DNA from: Prunella strophiata
Lineage: Eukaryota > Chordata > Aves > Passeriformes > Prunellidae
Direction: 5' to 3'
NCBI GenBank assembly: GCA_036583965.1
Contig: JAZBQD010000030.1
Location: 114,524,048-114,588,047, forward strand
DNA: 64,000 bases
Under the pieces are notes generated by a model. The model saw only the letters and a list, made by a program, of their open reading frames with translations, was not told where the DNA came from and did not search any database. The position numbers and the translations under genes were made by a program. Of this stretch, positions 12,901-22,025 are shown piece after piece. Each line of letters opens with the position of its first letter. The first letter of the stretch is position 1.

Positions 12901-15900
12901 TATATTTATAATGTATTTATTTCAAAACCAGAACCTCATTCCTTTATCAGAACTACTCATTTTAGAAACTCTTTCTATGTACTTAAGGCTTTTATAACAG
13001 ATATATGAAATACTACATACAAATAGCCACCCACAGAGTCAGTGTGGAGTCTTACAGCAAAGGCAGCAGAACACAATTCAGGCATCAGCTGCTAATGCAA
13101 ACTACAAAAAGAAGAAATGCAGAGAGAGAACTTACTGTCAATGTCTGGCTTAAAATGCAGCACAGAAGAGTTGAGCACCTGAGCTCCTCCAGTGCTCTGA
13201 ACAAGTACAAAATAGTCAGCAGATGTGTTGTTGAATTCCTCTGTCAGCTCACAGGAGAGCTGGGCAATGCCTGAACACTGCTGAGCACTCATGAAATTCT
13301 GGTTCCTGCAGAGAAGAGCAAAAGAGTCTCAATTCTCTGATGTGAGAAGGCATGGGAGTGTGAGGAGAGGATTTCTAAAGGAAAAAAAAAAAAACCAAAA
13401 ACCAAACAACAGAAATCTAAGTAAAAAACCAAGAAAAAACAGAGGAAACCTCAGCCTTACTATTTCCACAGAATCCAGGATCTCTGAGGCAGGCAAAGCC
13501 CTGCCAGCCCATGGCGTGCCAGCTGTGCCCATGCCCACCTTGTCCCCAGCCCAGAGTACTCAGTGCCACCTGCAGGGGACACCTGCAGGGATGGGCACTG
13601 CAAAGCTCCCTCCTCTTTGGGTCAATAACCATGAAAAGCAGAATTTGTGCCCTATTTTGTGTGACTTGCCTGCGGTCTTTGTAGAGCACGTTGTAGGATG
13701 CTGGCACAGCTGGGTCATGCTCTGCCTGCCAGGACAGAACGTGCTGGAAATTGTGGGAGTCCATCTGGAGGTTGTAAGGAAGCCCTCCCAAAATTCTTTC
13801 TAGAAAGGAAAAAAAAAACAAAAACAAAAAAAAAAAACCAAAACAAACAAACAAAAAAAAAACCAAAAAAACCAAAAAAACCCTGAGCTTTGCAACAATT
13901 CTAATAAATAAACCCATTTAGAGCAGCTCAGGATTTGCCCCAAAAAGCAGCCACAGGGGAGAGCTCAGCACAACAGCCACAGCAATGCAAAGCACTGTGC
14001 ACATGGATTGCATTTCTGTAAGTTCTTTCTCCAAAAAGCATGAAGGTCCAAAATGCTGACTGGTGAGGATGTGCAAGCTATGAAATGTGTTAGGGAAAGC
14101 ATTTTAAAGATGGTAACACTCTTACCAGGCAGGCTGCAGACAGCTGTAGACAGAAAGGTGAGGTACACTGGAAAGTGAAACTCTGTATTAATGCCTTGGT
14201 GTATCCACAGGACCTGACTTTTACAGCATATATTCATTTACAACAATTGGGTTCAGAGCCAGTACTCCCTGGTGGAACTGTTACTTTCTTTCACATCTTC
14301 CTAGACGTTCCTACACTTCCCTCCTCCTCCAGAGCCAGGGAGAAGTGTCCATGAGCCTGGGGCTCTGAGGAGGAGCTGGATCCTGGATCCCCACACTGCT
14401 CCCTCCATGAGAGGTTCAAGACTCAGTGTCAGCAAAAACACCCAAGATGTTCTCTCAAATCATGTCTCAGAGGACTCTGCGTTTCAAACACCTTCTCAAG
14501 CCATCCCAAGAATTTCAGCACTGATCTGGGAAAATATTCCATTATTGCTTGACTGACCCTCATGGATCCCAGGATGGTTTTGGTTGGAAAGGACCTTCAG
14601 TAACAGCCAATTCCACCCCTGCCATGGCAGGGACATCTCCCTCTGTCCCAGGCTGCTCCAAGCTGGCCTGGGGCACTGCCAGGGGTGCAGGGGCAGCCAC
14701 AGCTGCCCTGGGCAATCCTGCCATTCCAGAGGTTCCTGCATCTTCCTGTGAAACCTCCCTGGGAGGCAGTGGTCCACCCTGGCTCTCTCTGCATCCAGGA
14801 TTATTTTCCTTGACTGACTCAGCTTCTCATTGTTCCCATCTTTTCAACACAGTGCTTCAAAACACTTGGAAGTTTTTTGTTCTGACTCCTCTAATTTTTT
14901 TTTTTTTCCCTCAAGACCCTTCAGCCTCCCTTCTGCTTTGAGTACAACAAAGAGAAACTTCCTGTTCTGGTTTTAAGGCATTTTGTGGTCATGCCTCTGA
15001 CTCAGGAGAAGCTGACTCCCACGCTCAGTTGGCCAAAGCAGTCACTACTTTAATTCCAAACACATTTCTTCTCTTAATATTTTACATTAATTCCATGGGA
15101 ACATCTGGAGTTCCTTCCTTATCTTCCCTAGAACTCTCTTTTGCCTTGACCTGTTGTGGTAACAAGATGTGCCACAGTCAGCATGACTGTGAAAAGAGAC
15201 ATCTGGGCCTTAAATGAGAAAATTTAAACAATCTTTATGGAGATCCACAAATAATGGGTTTAACTGCAGCTAAATGTAGAACAATGGGTTAATTACCAGG
15301 TAGAAAATCACCCATTTGGAAAAAAACATGCAGTGGGGATAAATAAAGCAATATTTTAACTATTATTTTTGTCTGAACACAAGCTCAGATTTGTAATAAA
15401 TTGTGTCTGCTGAAATGCTGCTGTATTCCAGCTAGCATTATTGGATTTTTCAATGCCTCTTCTCTATCCAAACCAAATTCCTTTCAGCTCAGAGCTCAAA
15501 CCTGCCTCTGAACTTTGTTTCAACAAACAAGTTTAGCAAAGGAAGCTGACCAGTTGCAAAACTGTCTGTGTTACACTCTTACAAAGGAGACACAGCCAAG
15601 ACAAATATCTTAGAAAAGTAACCGGGAAAATTCAGCCTGGGCAAACAGGGATGCTCAGGAAAGTGCATGGGGAATCTCCTTCAGCATCTTGGTCTGTTTG
15701 GAGTTTCCACCAGCCCTGGCAGTGCCCAAGGCCAGGCTGGACACTGGGGCTGGAGCAGCCTGGCACAGGGGAAGGTGTCCCTGCCATGGCAGAGGTGGCA
15801 CTGGGTGGGCTCTGAGGTCCCTCCCAGCACAAGCCAGTCTGGGATTTTGGGATGATGATCTGACCCTTTTTACAGGATTACAGGATCCTAACCTAACAAA

Positions 15901-16676
15901 CTCCCTTCTCACAACAAGTACAGCTCAGCCAAACTGTGCCTGTTTCACCTGCTAATGCAGAAACTGAGGAGGGCTGGAAAAACTCAGAAGAAAAATAAAA
16001 CCCCTCACATGTAACAGAGTTCCTGGACGTGCAGGGAGGCAGAATCATGGAATGGAATGGAATGGAATGGCTTGGACTCACAGCCCCCCCAGTGCCAGCC
16101 CTGCCATGGCAGGGACACCTTCCACTGTGCCAGGCTGCTCCCAGCCCCAGTGTCCAGCCTGGCCTTGGGCACTGCCAGGGATCCAGGGGCAGCCACAGCT
16201 GCTCTGGGCACCCTGTGCCAGCCCTGCCCACCCTGCCAGGGAACAATTCCTCATTCCCAATCTCCCACCCAGCCCTGCCCTCTGGCACTGGGAGCCATTC
16301 CCTGGGTGCTGTCCCTCCATCCTTGTCCCCAGTCCCTCTGCAGCTCTCCTGGAGCCCCTTCAGGCCCTGCCAGGGGCTCTGAGCTCTCCCTGGAGCTGCT
16401 CCTCTCCAGGTGAACAATGCCAGCTGTGCCAGCCTGGCTCCAGCCCTGCTCATGGTTTATGCACAGAATGGAGCATGCAGGATCTCTCACAAGAGATCTT
16501 ATTCTGGAAACTACTCCAGGGAGAGGTCTACAGTACTGTGATGGTCTCTTACTTCATTAACTCAGCAGGATTATTAATGAATTAATGAGCCCCCTGCACT
16601 GCTGCTCTCTACCCCAAAGGGTCAGGTACTTACCAAGCTGACAGAGAGGCATTGGCACTTCCATTGGGGTTCTCAT
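8510..16676 (-). CDS. IFNAR2: Interferon alpha/beta receptor 2, complete coding region in eight exons
   Basis: IFNAR2 is the high-affinity chain of the type I interferon receptor. In the known system it sits in the plasma membrane, binds IFN-alpha/beta with IFNAR1, carries JAK1 and docks STAT2. Coding exons: 16676-16634, 14167-14126, 13799-13670, 13305-13136, 11903-11731, 11469-11307, 10633-10515 and 9202-8510. All phases agree and the total is 1,533 nt, 510 residues plus TGA (the human protein is about 515). Layout: signal peptide 1-28; fibronectin domain 1 about 29-129 (HNFQHVLSWQ, SYNVLYKD); domain 2 about 130-238 (FLGPPEVTITSCPS, LYPSRNYCVSV, WKCVTAG); membrane helix about 244-261 (AAVAGALCVAVIIVAVL); acidic, Ser-rich tail 281-510 with FTISLHTVLLGAL (about 423-435), matching the human FNVDLNSVFLRVL region, and C-terminal GYMRR matching GYIMR. 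Seven introns are GT-AG or GC-AG; the third is GC-AG. Exact first-exon use is inferred. Confidence 0.93.
9420..9580 (-). mobile_element. CR1 LINE 3' fragment (antisense)
   Basis: A short CR1 piece with CCATGGCAGGGACACCTTCC and GGATCCAGGGGCAGCCACAG, in the IFNAR2 intron before the last exon. Confidence 0.7.
10515..10633 (-). CDS. IFNAR2: IFNAR2 exon 8: transmembrane segment
   Basis: The acceptor TTTTTTTCACTCCAG has AG at 10635-10634, and the donor TTG|GTATGT has GT at 10514-10513. It encodes GYHEAAVAGALCVAVIIVAV followed by LKCSHAAGFILLKFSLPQTL. This gives a single membrane helix and the start of the cytoplasmic side; SLPQTL matches the human NSLPKVL at the same exon end. Confidence 0.9.
10955..11220 (+). 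mobile_element. CR1 LINE 3' fragment (sense)
   Basis: It contains GGCCAGGAGGGATTCAGGCT, TTAGGGAAAGGTTCCTCCCC and CTGCCCAGGCTGCCCAGGGA, ending near TGGTTCTGTGATC. The same subfamily recurs at 21.18 and 46.67 kb. Confidence 0.75.
11307..11469 (-). CDS. IFNAR2: IFNAR2 exon 7: second half of fibronectin domain 2
   Basis: It encodes EEVFSTVIEELYPSRNYCVS, VGFTSSLNKNSVPSPWKC and VTAGSEAQQ; NYCVSV and KC are the strongest matches to the human second domain. The donor is CAAG|GTAACA, with GT at 11306-11305. The acceptor ATGCCAG| (exon start 11469) is preferred. An alternative CAG 12 nt further into the exon would remove RPWQ in frame. Confidence 0.87.
11731..11903 (-). CDS. IFNAR2: IFNAR2 exon 6: first half of fibronectin domain 2
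   Basis: The acceptor TTTTCCAACAG has AG at 11905-11904, and the donor AAG|GTAGGG has GT at 11730-11729. It encodes FLGPPEVTITSCPSCINVT, LSLIDIYEVLFYAITLKSQD and GEHK. The PPE start of domain 2 matches the human PPEFEIV. INVT is a potential glycosylation site. Confidence 0.9.
12215..12460 (-). mobile_element. CR1 LINE 3' fragment (antisense)
   Basis: It begins AATCCTGGAATGGGTTGGAG and runs to CCACTCCCCCTTGTCCTGTC. Typical avian CR1 3' sequence in the IFNAR2 intron between exons 5 and 6. Confidence 0.75.
13136..13305 (-). CDS. IFNAR2: IFNAR2 exon 5: second half of fibronectin domain 1
   Basis: The acceptor CTCTTCTCTGCAG has AG at 13307-13306, and the donor A|GTAAGT has GT at 13135-13134. It encodes NQNFMSAQQCSGIAQLSCEL, TEEFNNTSADYFVLVQ and HFKPDID. 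Two cysteines sit where the human domain has its disulfide cysteines (CANTTRSFCDLT), and NNTS is a likely N-glycosylation site. Confidence 0.9.
13480..13615 (-). mobile_element. CR1-related fragment, second subfamily (antisense)
   Basis: It shares CTGCCAGCCCATGG...GTGCCAGC, TCAGTGCCACCTGCAGGGGA and GGGATGGGCACTGCAAAGCT with the copies at 4.55, 53.3 and 54.85 kb. It lies inside the GC-AG intron of IFNAR2, just before the exon 5 region. Confidence 0.6.
13670..13799 (-). CDS. IFNAR2: IFNAR2 exon 4: first half of fibronectin domain 1
   Basis: The acceptor is TTTCCTTTCTAG, with AG at 13801-13800. The exon encodes RILGGLPYNLQMDSHNF and then QHVLSWQAEHDPAVPASYNV, with the SW core motif of class II receptors. 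It ends CGCAG|GCAAGT, a GC donor at 13669-13668: no GT donor in the right frame is present, and GCAAGT is the usual context for GC-AG introns. The upstream intron carries a long A-rich run on the plus strand just beyond the acceptor. Confidence 0.88.
14126..14167 (-). CDS. IFNAR2: IFNAR2 exon 3: hydrophobic core of signal peptide (42 nt)
   Basis: This micro-exon lies between the acceptor TTTCACTTTCCAG (AG at 14169-14168) and the strong donor G|GTAAGAGT (GT at 14125-14124). It encodes VYLTFLSTAVCSLP. Joined to the previous exon it gives a typical signal peptide with a hydrophobic stretch and small residues near the end. The leftover G joins AA of the next exon to give Glu. Confidence 0.8.
14570..14790 (-). 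mobile_element. CR1 LINE 3' fragment (antisense)
   Basis: It begins GGTTTTGGTTGGAAAGGACC and includes CCACCCCTGCCATGGCAGGG. It lies in the IFNAR2 intron between exons 2 and 3. Confidence 0.7.
15705..15850 (+). mobile_element. CR1 LINE 3' fragment (sense)
   Basis: It includes CAGTGCCCAAGGCCAGGCTG and GGAAGGTGTCCCTGCCATGG. A short sense copy in the IFNAR2 intron. Confidence 0.7.
16040..16430 (-). mobile_element. CR1 LINE 3' fragment with (GGAAT)n tail (antisense)
   Basis: A CR1 3' end of about 390 bases. Its tail, on the left, is a short GGAAT repeat (ATGGAATGGAATGGAATGG), another case of tail repeats next to CR1. Confidence 0.75.
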
Positions 16677-16698
16677 GGAGATTAACAAACAAACCTCT
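16634..16698 (-). CDS. IFNAR2: IFNAR2 exon 2: start codon and first half of signal peptide
   Basis: The ATG is at 16676-16674 and encodes MRTPMEVPMPLCQL. The donor G|GTAAGT is strong, with GT at 16633-16632. The phase (one leftover G) fits the next exon, giving Val. A plausible acceptor, TTTTGCAAGCAG, puts the exon start at 16698, which leaves about 22 nt of 5' UTR here with an in-frame TAA just before the ATG. Two further in-frame Met codons follow (residues 5 and 9), so the start could be slightly later. The human gene likewise starts translation in exon 2. Confidence 0.75.
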
Positions 16699-18374
16699 CT
16701 GCTTGCAAAAGCAACATTTTGCCTCTGTTCCTACAAATAAATGAAAAACAAGCACATTTTACTAACTGATCACAGTAAATTACCTTAGTAAATCACTTTT
16801 AACTAACCCAGGGCTTCTGTACAGAGTTCTTTTACCCTCTCCAGTGTCTGAGGGAGCACAGTGGAACTGAAAGAGTTAATAGGGGGGGGCACTGATCCTT
16901 ATAATTTTATGGCAATTTTTGTCCATTTTAAGGCAACAACATTTTGCTTTTTCCACATGGAATAGGCTCCTACCATTTCAAATAAAGCAGAAACCACTGT
17001 ATAGTTATTTATATTAACTTTGCGTTAAGACAGTATCTGAAAATTCAGCGCCACTCACTCCAACTTTATTTATACAATGAAAACAAACTTTGCTTGGCTT
17101 TGTTTGAAACGAACTCATCACCATTGTAGGAACTGTTTCCAAAAAGAGAAAAGATCAGCAGAGGACTTAAAAAAAATTAATTACAAAGAAATTAAAAAGT
17201 TTGTTACAATTTTTTAATGCATAAGATCTATGTAATTAATCCTTCTCTTCACTGTTATTTTTTACTCCAATTAACATCCTCATAATATTAATATTTACAG
17301 GACTTGGTTTTGAGTTAGCTGGGCAAAGGCATATATATTTCTGAAGAATCTTCCCTTCAGGTTTAACAAAAATTAACTGCTTTTTAATTTAACATTATTT
17401 GCAAATACAACTGGAATTATTTTCTCTGAAAAACAACCAATTTAAAATCATACCAGAGTATGATATTATATATTCATGTATTATCTACTCTGTATATTCA
17501 TATATGAATATACTCATATATAACCCTGTATATTCATATATTAACACAGGATAGAAGTCATCTCTTAAAATCAGGTGAAGTAAACCTCTTTATCTGAGAA
17601 GTCAGTCTCCCTGAGCTCAGAGCTCTGGCTGGACTGTAGGAAGTCACTGGGTGAATGTCAGGAACTTGGACCTGTGCAAGTGACAATGGCACAGCCTCAG
17701 GGAATGCTCTCTGGCCCTCACTCTATTACTTCATTCAAGCAGAGGTCATTCCAAAGAGCAGCTGCACTGCAGGCTGGGATTTTCCAGGTTGTTCAGTGTT
17801 CCCTTCAGGAGAAAGCCTTGGGGATTCACTTGGTGAAGGATTTCCTTTCCCTGTTAACCCCTGCAGCTCACCCCAGGCCCTGCCCAGAGGGATGGGATGT
17901 GTGTACCTTGGATCCGTGCTGGCCATGCTGCAGGGACACCACCAATGCCACTCTGGCAATCACAGCAGGCTGCTGTGTGCCCCTGGCTGCTGAACAAAGG
18001 AGTCTCTTACATGGTGCACACTCAAAGCCAGGTGGTTTGTTCAGCACCTTCCCATGTCTGAGAAAACCTGATCAAATGTGCTCATCTCCAGGATTCTGCC
18101 TAAAGCCAGATGTCCTCTGCAGAGCTATCACTGCCAGGGAGATTCCAGGGTAAAACCATTTCTGTCAGACATATGATGAGCTTCTGTAATTGCTCCTGTT
18201 CAGAGCTGCAGCAATCCCTGTGGAGGAGCTGTGGAAACAGCAGTGAGTTTCAGAGAAACACCCTGAGGCCAGGCTGTGCCCACAGGAGAGCCCTGGGAGC
18301 TGCCTGGAGCCCCAGTGCTCCCACTCAGGGGACACTGGCACAGCACCCACAGCTGGAGCTGAGGGAATCACACA

Positions 18375-18935
18375 CTGGCTGGGGCTGGAGGGACCTCAGA
18401 GCCCACCCAGTGCCACACCTGCCCTGGCAGGGACACCTTCCACTGTGCCAGGCTGCTCCCAGCCCCAGTGTCCAACCTGGGCACTGCCAGGGATCCAGGG
18501 GCAGCCCCAGCTGCTCTGGGCACCCTGTCCCAGCCCTGCCCACCCTGCCAGGGAACAATTCCTCATTCCCAATCTCCCATCCAGCCCTGCCCCCTGGCAC
18601 TGGGAGCCATTCCCTGGGTCCTGTCCCTCCATCCTTGTCCCCAGTCCCTCTGAGCTCTCCTGGAGCCCCTTCAGGCCCTGCCAGGGGCTCTGAGCTCTCC
18701 CTGCAGCTTCTCCTCTCCAGGAGGGCCAGGGCAGGCTCAGCTTGGCCAGCAGCAGGAATTTGCCCATGGAAAGGCTGCTCAGGCCTTGGCAGGGGCTGCC
18801 CAGGGAGCTTTGCAGTGCCCATCCCTGCAGGTGTCCCCTGCAGGTGGCCACTGAGTGCTCTGGGCTGGGGACAAGGTGGCCATGGGGCACAGCTGGCACT
18901 GCATGGGCTGGCAGGGCTTTGCCAGCCCCAGGGGT
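18375..18935. mobile_element. Two opposed CR1 fragments
   Basis: An antisense CR1 3' end (18375-18720) meets a copy of the second subfamily in the opposite direction (18721-18935, starting AGGGCCAGGGCAGGCTCAGC). The region sits just downstream of the IFNAR2 CpG island. Confidence 0.65.
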
Positions 18936-19507
18936 TTGGGGATGTGCCCGTGGGACACCCGGGGATGCCCCAGCCTGGCGGGGGACGCAGCAAGGGATCG
19001 CTGCCAGAGCCCACGGCAGCCGCTGCTCCTCACCAACACCAGGCCTTGTGCGACTCCCACACCAAACCCATCCCCAGGCACCTCCCAGGCTGTGGCCGGG
19101 GCCAATGCAGCGAGCGGAACGCTGCCAAAAGAGAACCCGGCGGGTTTTCGAGGCTCCACGTGTGGTTCAGGGGGCACCACAGAGCCGGCAGAGCGCTCCC
19201 GGGAGCCGCGGAGCCCCCCAGGAACCCCCAGAGCGCTGCCCTCACCCGGCCGAGGCAGCGCGGCCCCGCTCGCCTCAGGGAGCCGCGCTCAGGGGCAGCG
19301 GGGGGACACGACAGCGCACACACCACCACCTTCCAGCCGTACCTGGCGGCGGGGCACCCCCACGGGGTCCGCTCGGGCTCCTCATCGCTCCCGATCGCCT
19401 CTTATCAATAACCGCGGACCGTCATCGATCCCCGGCGCTGCCGGCCGCGCCGGCGCCCAGCGGGAAATGGCGGCGGCGCCAGTCTGGCCCCGCCCTCTCC
19501 GCATAGA

Positions 19508-19580
19508 CCACGCCCCGTTTGTGGTCAGACCACGCCCTGACAGGGAAAACCACGCCCACAATCACTACCAGACCACGCCT
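19508..19580. promoter_or_regulatory. Four phased CCACGCC (KLF/Sp-type) boxes
   Basis: CCACGCCC or CCACGCCT occurs at 19508, 19530, 19550 and 19573, with spacings of 22, 20 and 23 bases, about two helical turns each. The reverse strand GGGCGTGG is a KLF/Sp-type motif. All four lie in the IFNAR2 CpG island. Confidence 0.5.
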
Positions 19581-19669
19581 CCAACCGCCAAGCCCCGCCC
19601 CTTCCCCTCAGGCCGCGGCGGGCGGCGCCGCTCGCTCCCCACAGCCGCGGAAAGGCCTCTGCTGCTTTT

Positions 19670-19680
19670 GTTTCGGTTTC
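19670..19680 (-). promoter_or_regulatory. Interferon-stimulated response element
   Basis: The minus strand reads GAAACCGAAAC, a full match to the ISRE core GAAAnnGAAAC bound by ISGF3 and IRFs. A further GAAACC lies about 15 bases away. The site is just upstream of the inferred IFNAR2 start, which suggests interferon feedback on the receptor gene; binding is not shown by sequence alone. Confidence 0.6.
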
Positions 19681-19809
19681 TGCCTTTATTTTGGTTTCTG
19701 CCTTGATGTCCGCTCCTGTCACTCGCCCGGGCCCGCTCCACACCCCGCTCTGTGCGAGAAAGCCGCGGGGTCCGTGGCTGATCCCCTGCCTGATTTACAG
19801 AATCAGAGC

Positions 19810-19962
19810 CAGAGCAGGTTTGGGTTGGAGGGACCCTAAATCACCCAGTGCCAGCCCTGCCATGGCAGGGACACCTTCCACTGTGCCAGGCTGCTCCCAG
19901 CCCCAGTGTCCAGCCTGGCCTTGGACACTGCCAGGGATCCAGGGGCAGCCGCAGTTCCTGCG
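19810..19962 (-). mobile_element. CR1 LINE 3' fragment (antisense)
   Basis: It begins GGTTTGGGTTGGAGGGACCC and stops at the (GGGAA)n array. Confidence 0.7.
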
Positions 19963-19971
19963 GTGCCACGG

Positions 19972-20109
19972 GAAGGGAAGGGAAGGGAAGGGAAGGGAAG
20001 GGAAGGGAAGGGAAGGGAAGGGAAGGAAGGGAAGGAAGGGAAGGGAAGGGAAGGGAAGGGAAGGAAGGGAAGGGAAGGGAAGGGAAGGAAGGGAAGGGAG
20101 AAGGGAAGG
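19972..20109. repeat. (GGGAA)n microsatellite, left part
   Basis: Imperfect GGGAA/GGAAG repeats. The same repeat continues at 20735, so both parts were one array split by the LTR between them. Confidence 0.9.
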
Positions 20110-20734
20110 TGTGAAAACGCATATCACTGTTTTTTTAAAATTTTTAAAAGTTTAATAGAAATAAGATGGTTATAAATATAGTAATATAATTAGAGTAAAT
20201 AAAATTTAAACAGTTTAGATAGGACAATACGAGACAATAAAAACAAAGACTTACGAACCGGTCCGGGTGCCCTCCTGGGCCAGTCAAGCCCCGAAAGCAC
20301 ACCCGTTTAACAGAGGATTAACCCTTAAAAGCAAGAACCTGTTGCATATTCATATACCCCATGCATGATGCATAAATTCCATTTAAAACAAAGGTTTTCA
20401 TCTGGTTTTTGTCATCTTCTCACTCTCAGTCTCTCGGCGTCTCACAGTCTCAGCAATGCAGGAAGGATTTGGTTCCTTCTGATAAGAGTCATAAATTCTC
20501 TCTTCCCTGGAAGATCTGGGTGCCCTGTGGCTGCTATCTCTGTGTGCAATACCCCATTCCTCCTGTAAAAAAATCTTACATCCATAGGCTCTACTTTAAT
20601 TACAAAAACCACAATTTAACTATAACACTATATCTACTATATTATTAAAACATCAATATAGCACTACAAAATTAATAGAACATGATACATATAATATTTG
20701 CGAAAAGCCAATCATGTAATATGCATTTTTCACA
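20110..20734 (-). mobile_element. Solo LTR of an endogenous retrovirus inserted in a (GGGAA)n array
   Basis: This 625-bp block starts TGTGAAAACGCATAT and ends ATATGCATTTTTCACA, with TG/CA ends and a 15-17 base terminal inverted repeat. On the minus strand its start resembles the LTR at 25565 (both have ATTGGCTTTTC about 25 bases in, and both end TTTTCACA). No internal viral genes are present. The target duplication cannot be resolved within the simple repeat. Confidence 0.75.
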
Positions 20735-20875
20735 AAGGGAAGGGAAGGGAAGGGAAGGGAAGGGAAGGGAAGGGAAGGGAAGGGAAGGGAAGGGAAGGGA
20801 AGGGAAGGGAAGGGAAGGGAAGGGAAGGGAAGGGAAGGGAAGGGAAGGGAAGGGAAGGGAAGGGAAGGGAAGGGC
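20735..20875. repeat. (GGGAA)n microsatellite, right part
   Basis: About 28 near-perfect GGGAA units follow the solo LTR, cleaner than the left part. Confidence 0.92.
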
Positions 20876-21029
20876 CCTGTGGGCAGCAGGATCTGGAGCC
20901 AGGAGGGACATGCCTGTCCTGGGGACAGCAGGGCCACCATCACTGCCCAGAGGGAAGGGATTGTCCTGCTCTGCTCTGGGCTGGGGCAGCCTCACCTGCA
21001 GTGCTGGGGACAGCTCTGGCTGTGTCAGT

Positions 21030-21425
21030 GTCAGAGGGATCCAAGAGAGAGCCCAGAGGAGGCACACGGGGATGGGGCAGGGTCTGGAGGGGCCCCGAGG
21101 TGCCTGGGGCAGTTCCCTGGAGCAGCCTGAGCTCAGAGCTGCCCGGGGCTGCAGGGACAGCTCCCAGCTCTGCTCTGCCACAGGGACAGCAGCCAGGGAG
21201 TGCCTGGGGCTGGGCCAGGCCAGGGCAGGCTGGAGAGCAGGGAAAGGTTCTTGCCCAGAGGCTGCTGGCACTGCCCAGGCTGCCCAGGGAATGGGCACGG
21301 CCCCGAGGCTGCCACAGCTCCAGGAGCCTTTGGGATGCCCAGGGTGGGATTGTTGGGGTCTGGGGGGCACTGGGGGATCCCTGGGGGTTTATTCCCACTC
21401 AGGATATTCTGGGATTCTCTGATTC
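21030..21425 (+). mobile_element. CR1 LINE 3' fragment (sense)
   Basis: About 400 bases including GGGAAAGGTTCTTGCCCAGA, GGCTGCCCAGGGAATGGGCA and a tail GATATTCTGGGATTCTCTGA, the last resembling the CR1 tail repeat. Confidence 0.75.
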
Positions 21426-21529
21426 ACTGTCCACCCTGCACCCAGGGTGGAGCAGAACTCCTAATCACAGCTCTACTGTCTCTGAAGCCTTTTACAGCTT
21501 TCCCAAAACCCTCTAATTTTAAAGATTCC

Positions 21530-21735
21530 CACATTCCTCATTCCCAATCTCCCAGCCAGCCCTGCCCTCTGGCACTGGGAGCCATTCCCTGGCTCCTGTC
21601 CCTCCATCCTCATCCCCAGCCCTCTCTGCAGCTCTCCTGGAGCCCCTTCAGGGGTCCATTCCCTGGCTGAGGAGCAGCTGGGGCCATGGCAGTGCCCTGC
21701 AGAGCCACCCTGGGCAGGGCACGATTTCACCCTGA
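21530..21735 (-). mobile_element. CR1 LINE 3' fragment (antisense)
   Basis: It contains ATTCCTCATTCCCAATCTCC and GGAGCCCCTTCAGGGGTCCA, an antisense CR1 piece facing the preceding sense copy. Confidence 0.65.
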
Positions 21736-21749
21736 TTTTTTAAGTTTCT

Positions 21750-22025
21750 CTAAAGTCTTCTGATATTTACATTCTTGTGCAAAACTTTCTCACACACTTT
21801 TTGTAAATAACTTATTGTTTTGTCTTCCTCTATGGAGGAAGAGCAACTTGATGAACTATTGAGTTGTCCGTGGCATTGAGGAGGTGGCACTGTCACCCTC
21901 CAATGACACTGGGATTTCAGAAAACTATAAATGGAGTCAGAATTCAATAAACTCTCTTTTTTTGCTCTCTTGCACCTTGCAAAGAGCTGCTGTCCCTGTT
22001 GTGTCATTTGTGCTCCACAGTGACA
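21750..22025 (+). mobile_element. Probable LTR remnant with TATA box and polyadenylation signal
   Basis: ACTATAAATGG (about 21924-21934) is followed by AATAAA at 21946-21951 and then a T-rich, TGC-rich stretch ending TGTGCTCCACAGTGACA, the arrangement of a retroviral U3/R/U5. The left end is unclear and no target duplication was found. Confidence 0.4.

Larger units (their letters stand above)
7740..18949. other. IFNAR2 introns: content summary
   Basis: Besides the exons, the introns hold CR1 fragments (listed separately), a 46-base A run at 9931-9976, A-rich stretches at 13380-13440 and 13808-13880, and AT-rich unique sequence at 12780-13020 and 16740-17580. No other coding sequence or RNA gene was recognised. 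Confidence 0.5.
18950..19780 (-). promoter_or_regulatory. IFNAR2: CpG-rich probable IFNAR2 promoter and noncoding first exon
   Basis: CpG dinucleotides are dense here and sparse on both sides. The block contains GGCGGGGC/CCCCGCCC boxes, four CCACGCC boxes (19508-19580), a GCCGCCATTTCCCGC motif resembling YY1/E2F start-site elements (about 19460-19478, minus strand) and an ISRE at 19670-19680. A possible exon 1 donor, CCAG|GTACGG, has its exon end at 19343. The position fits a noncoding exon 1 upstream of the ATG exon at 16.7 kb. Transcription start and exon 1 limits are inferred. Confidence 0.6.
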
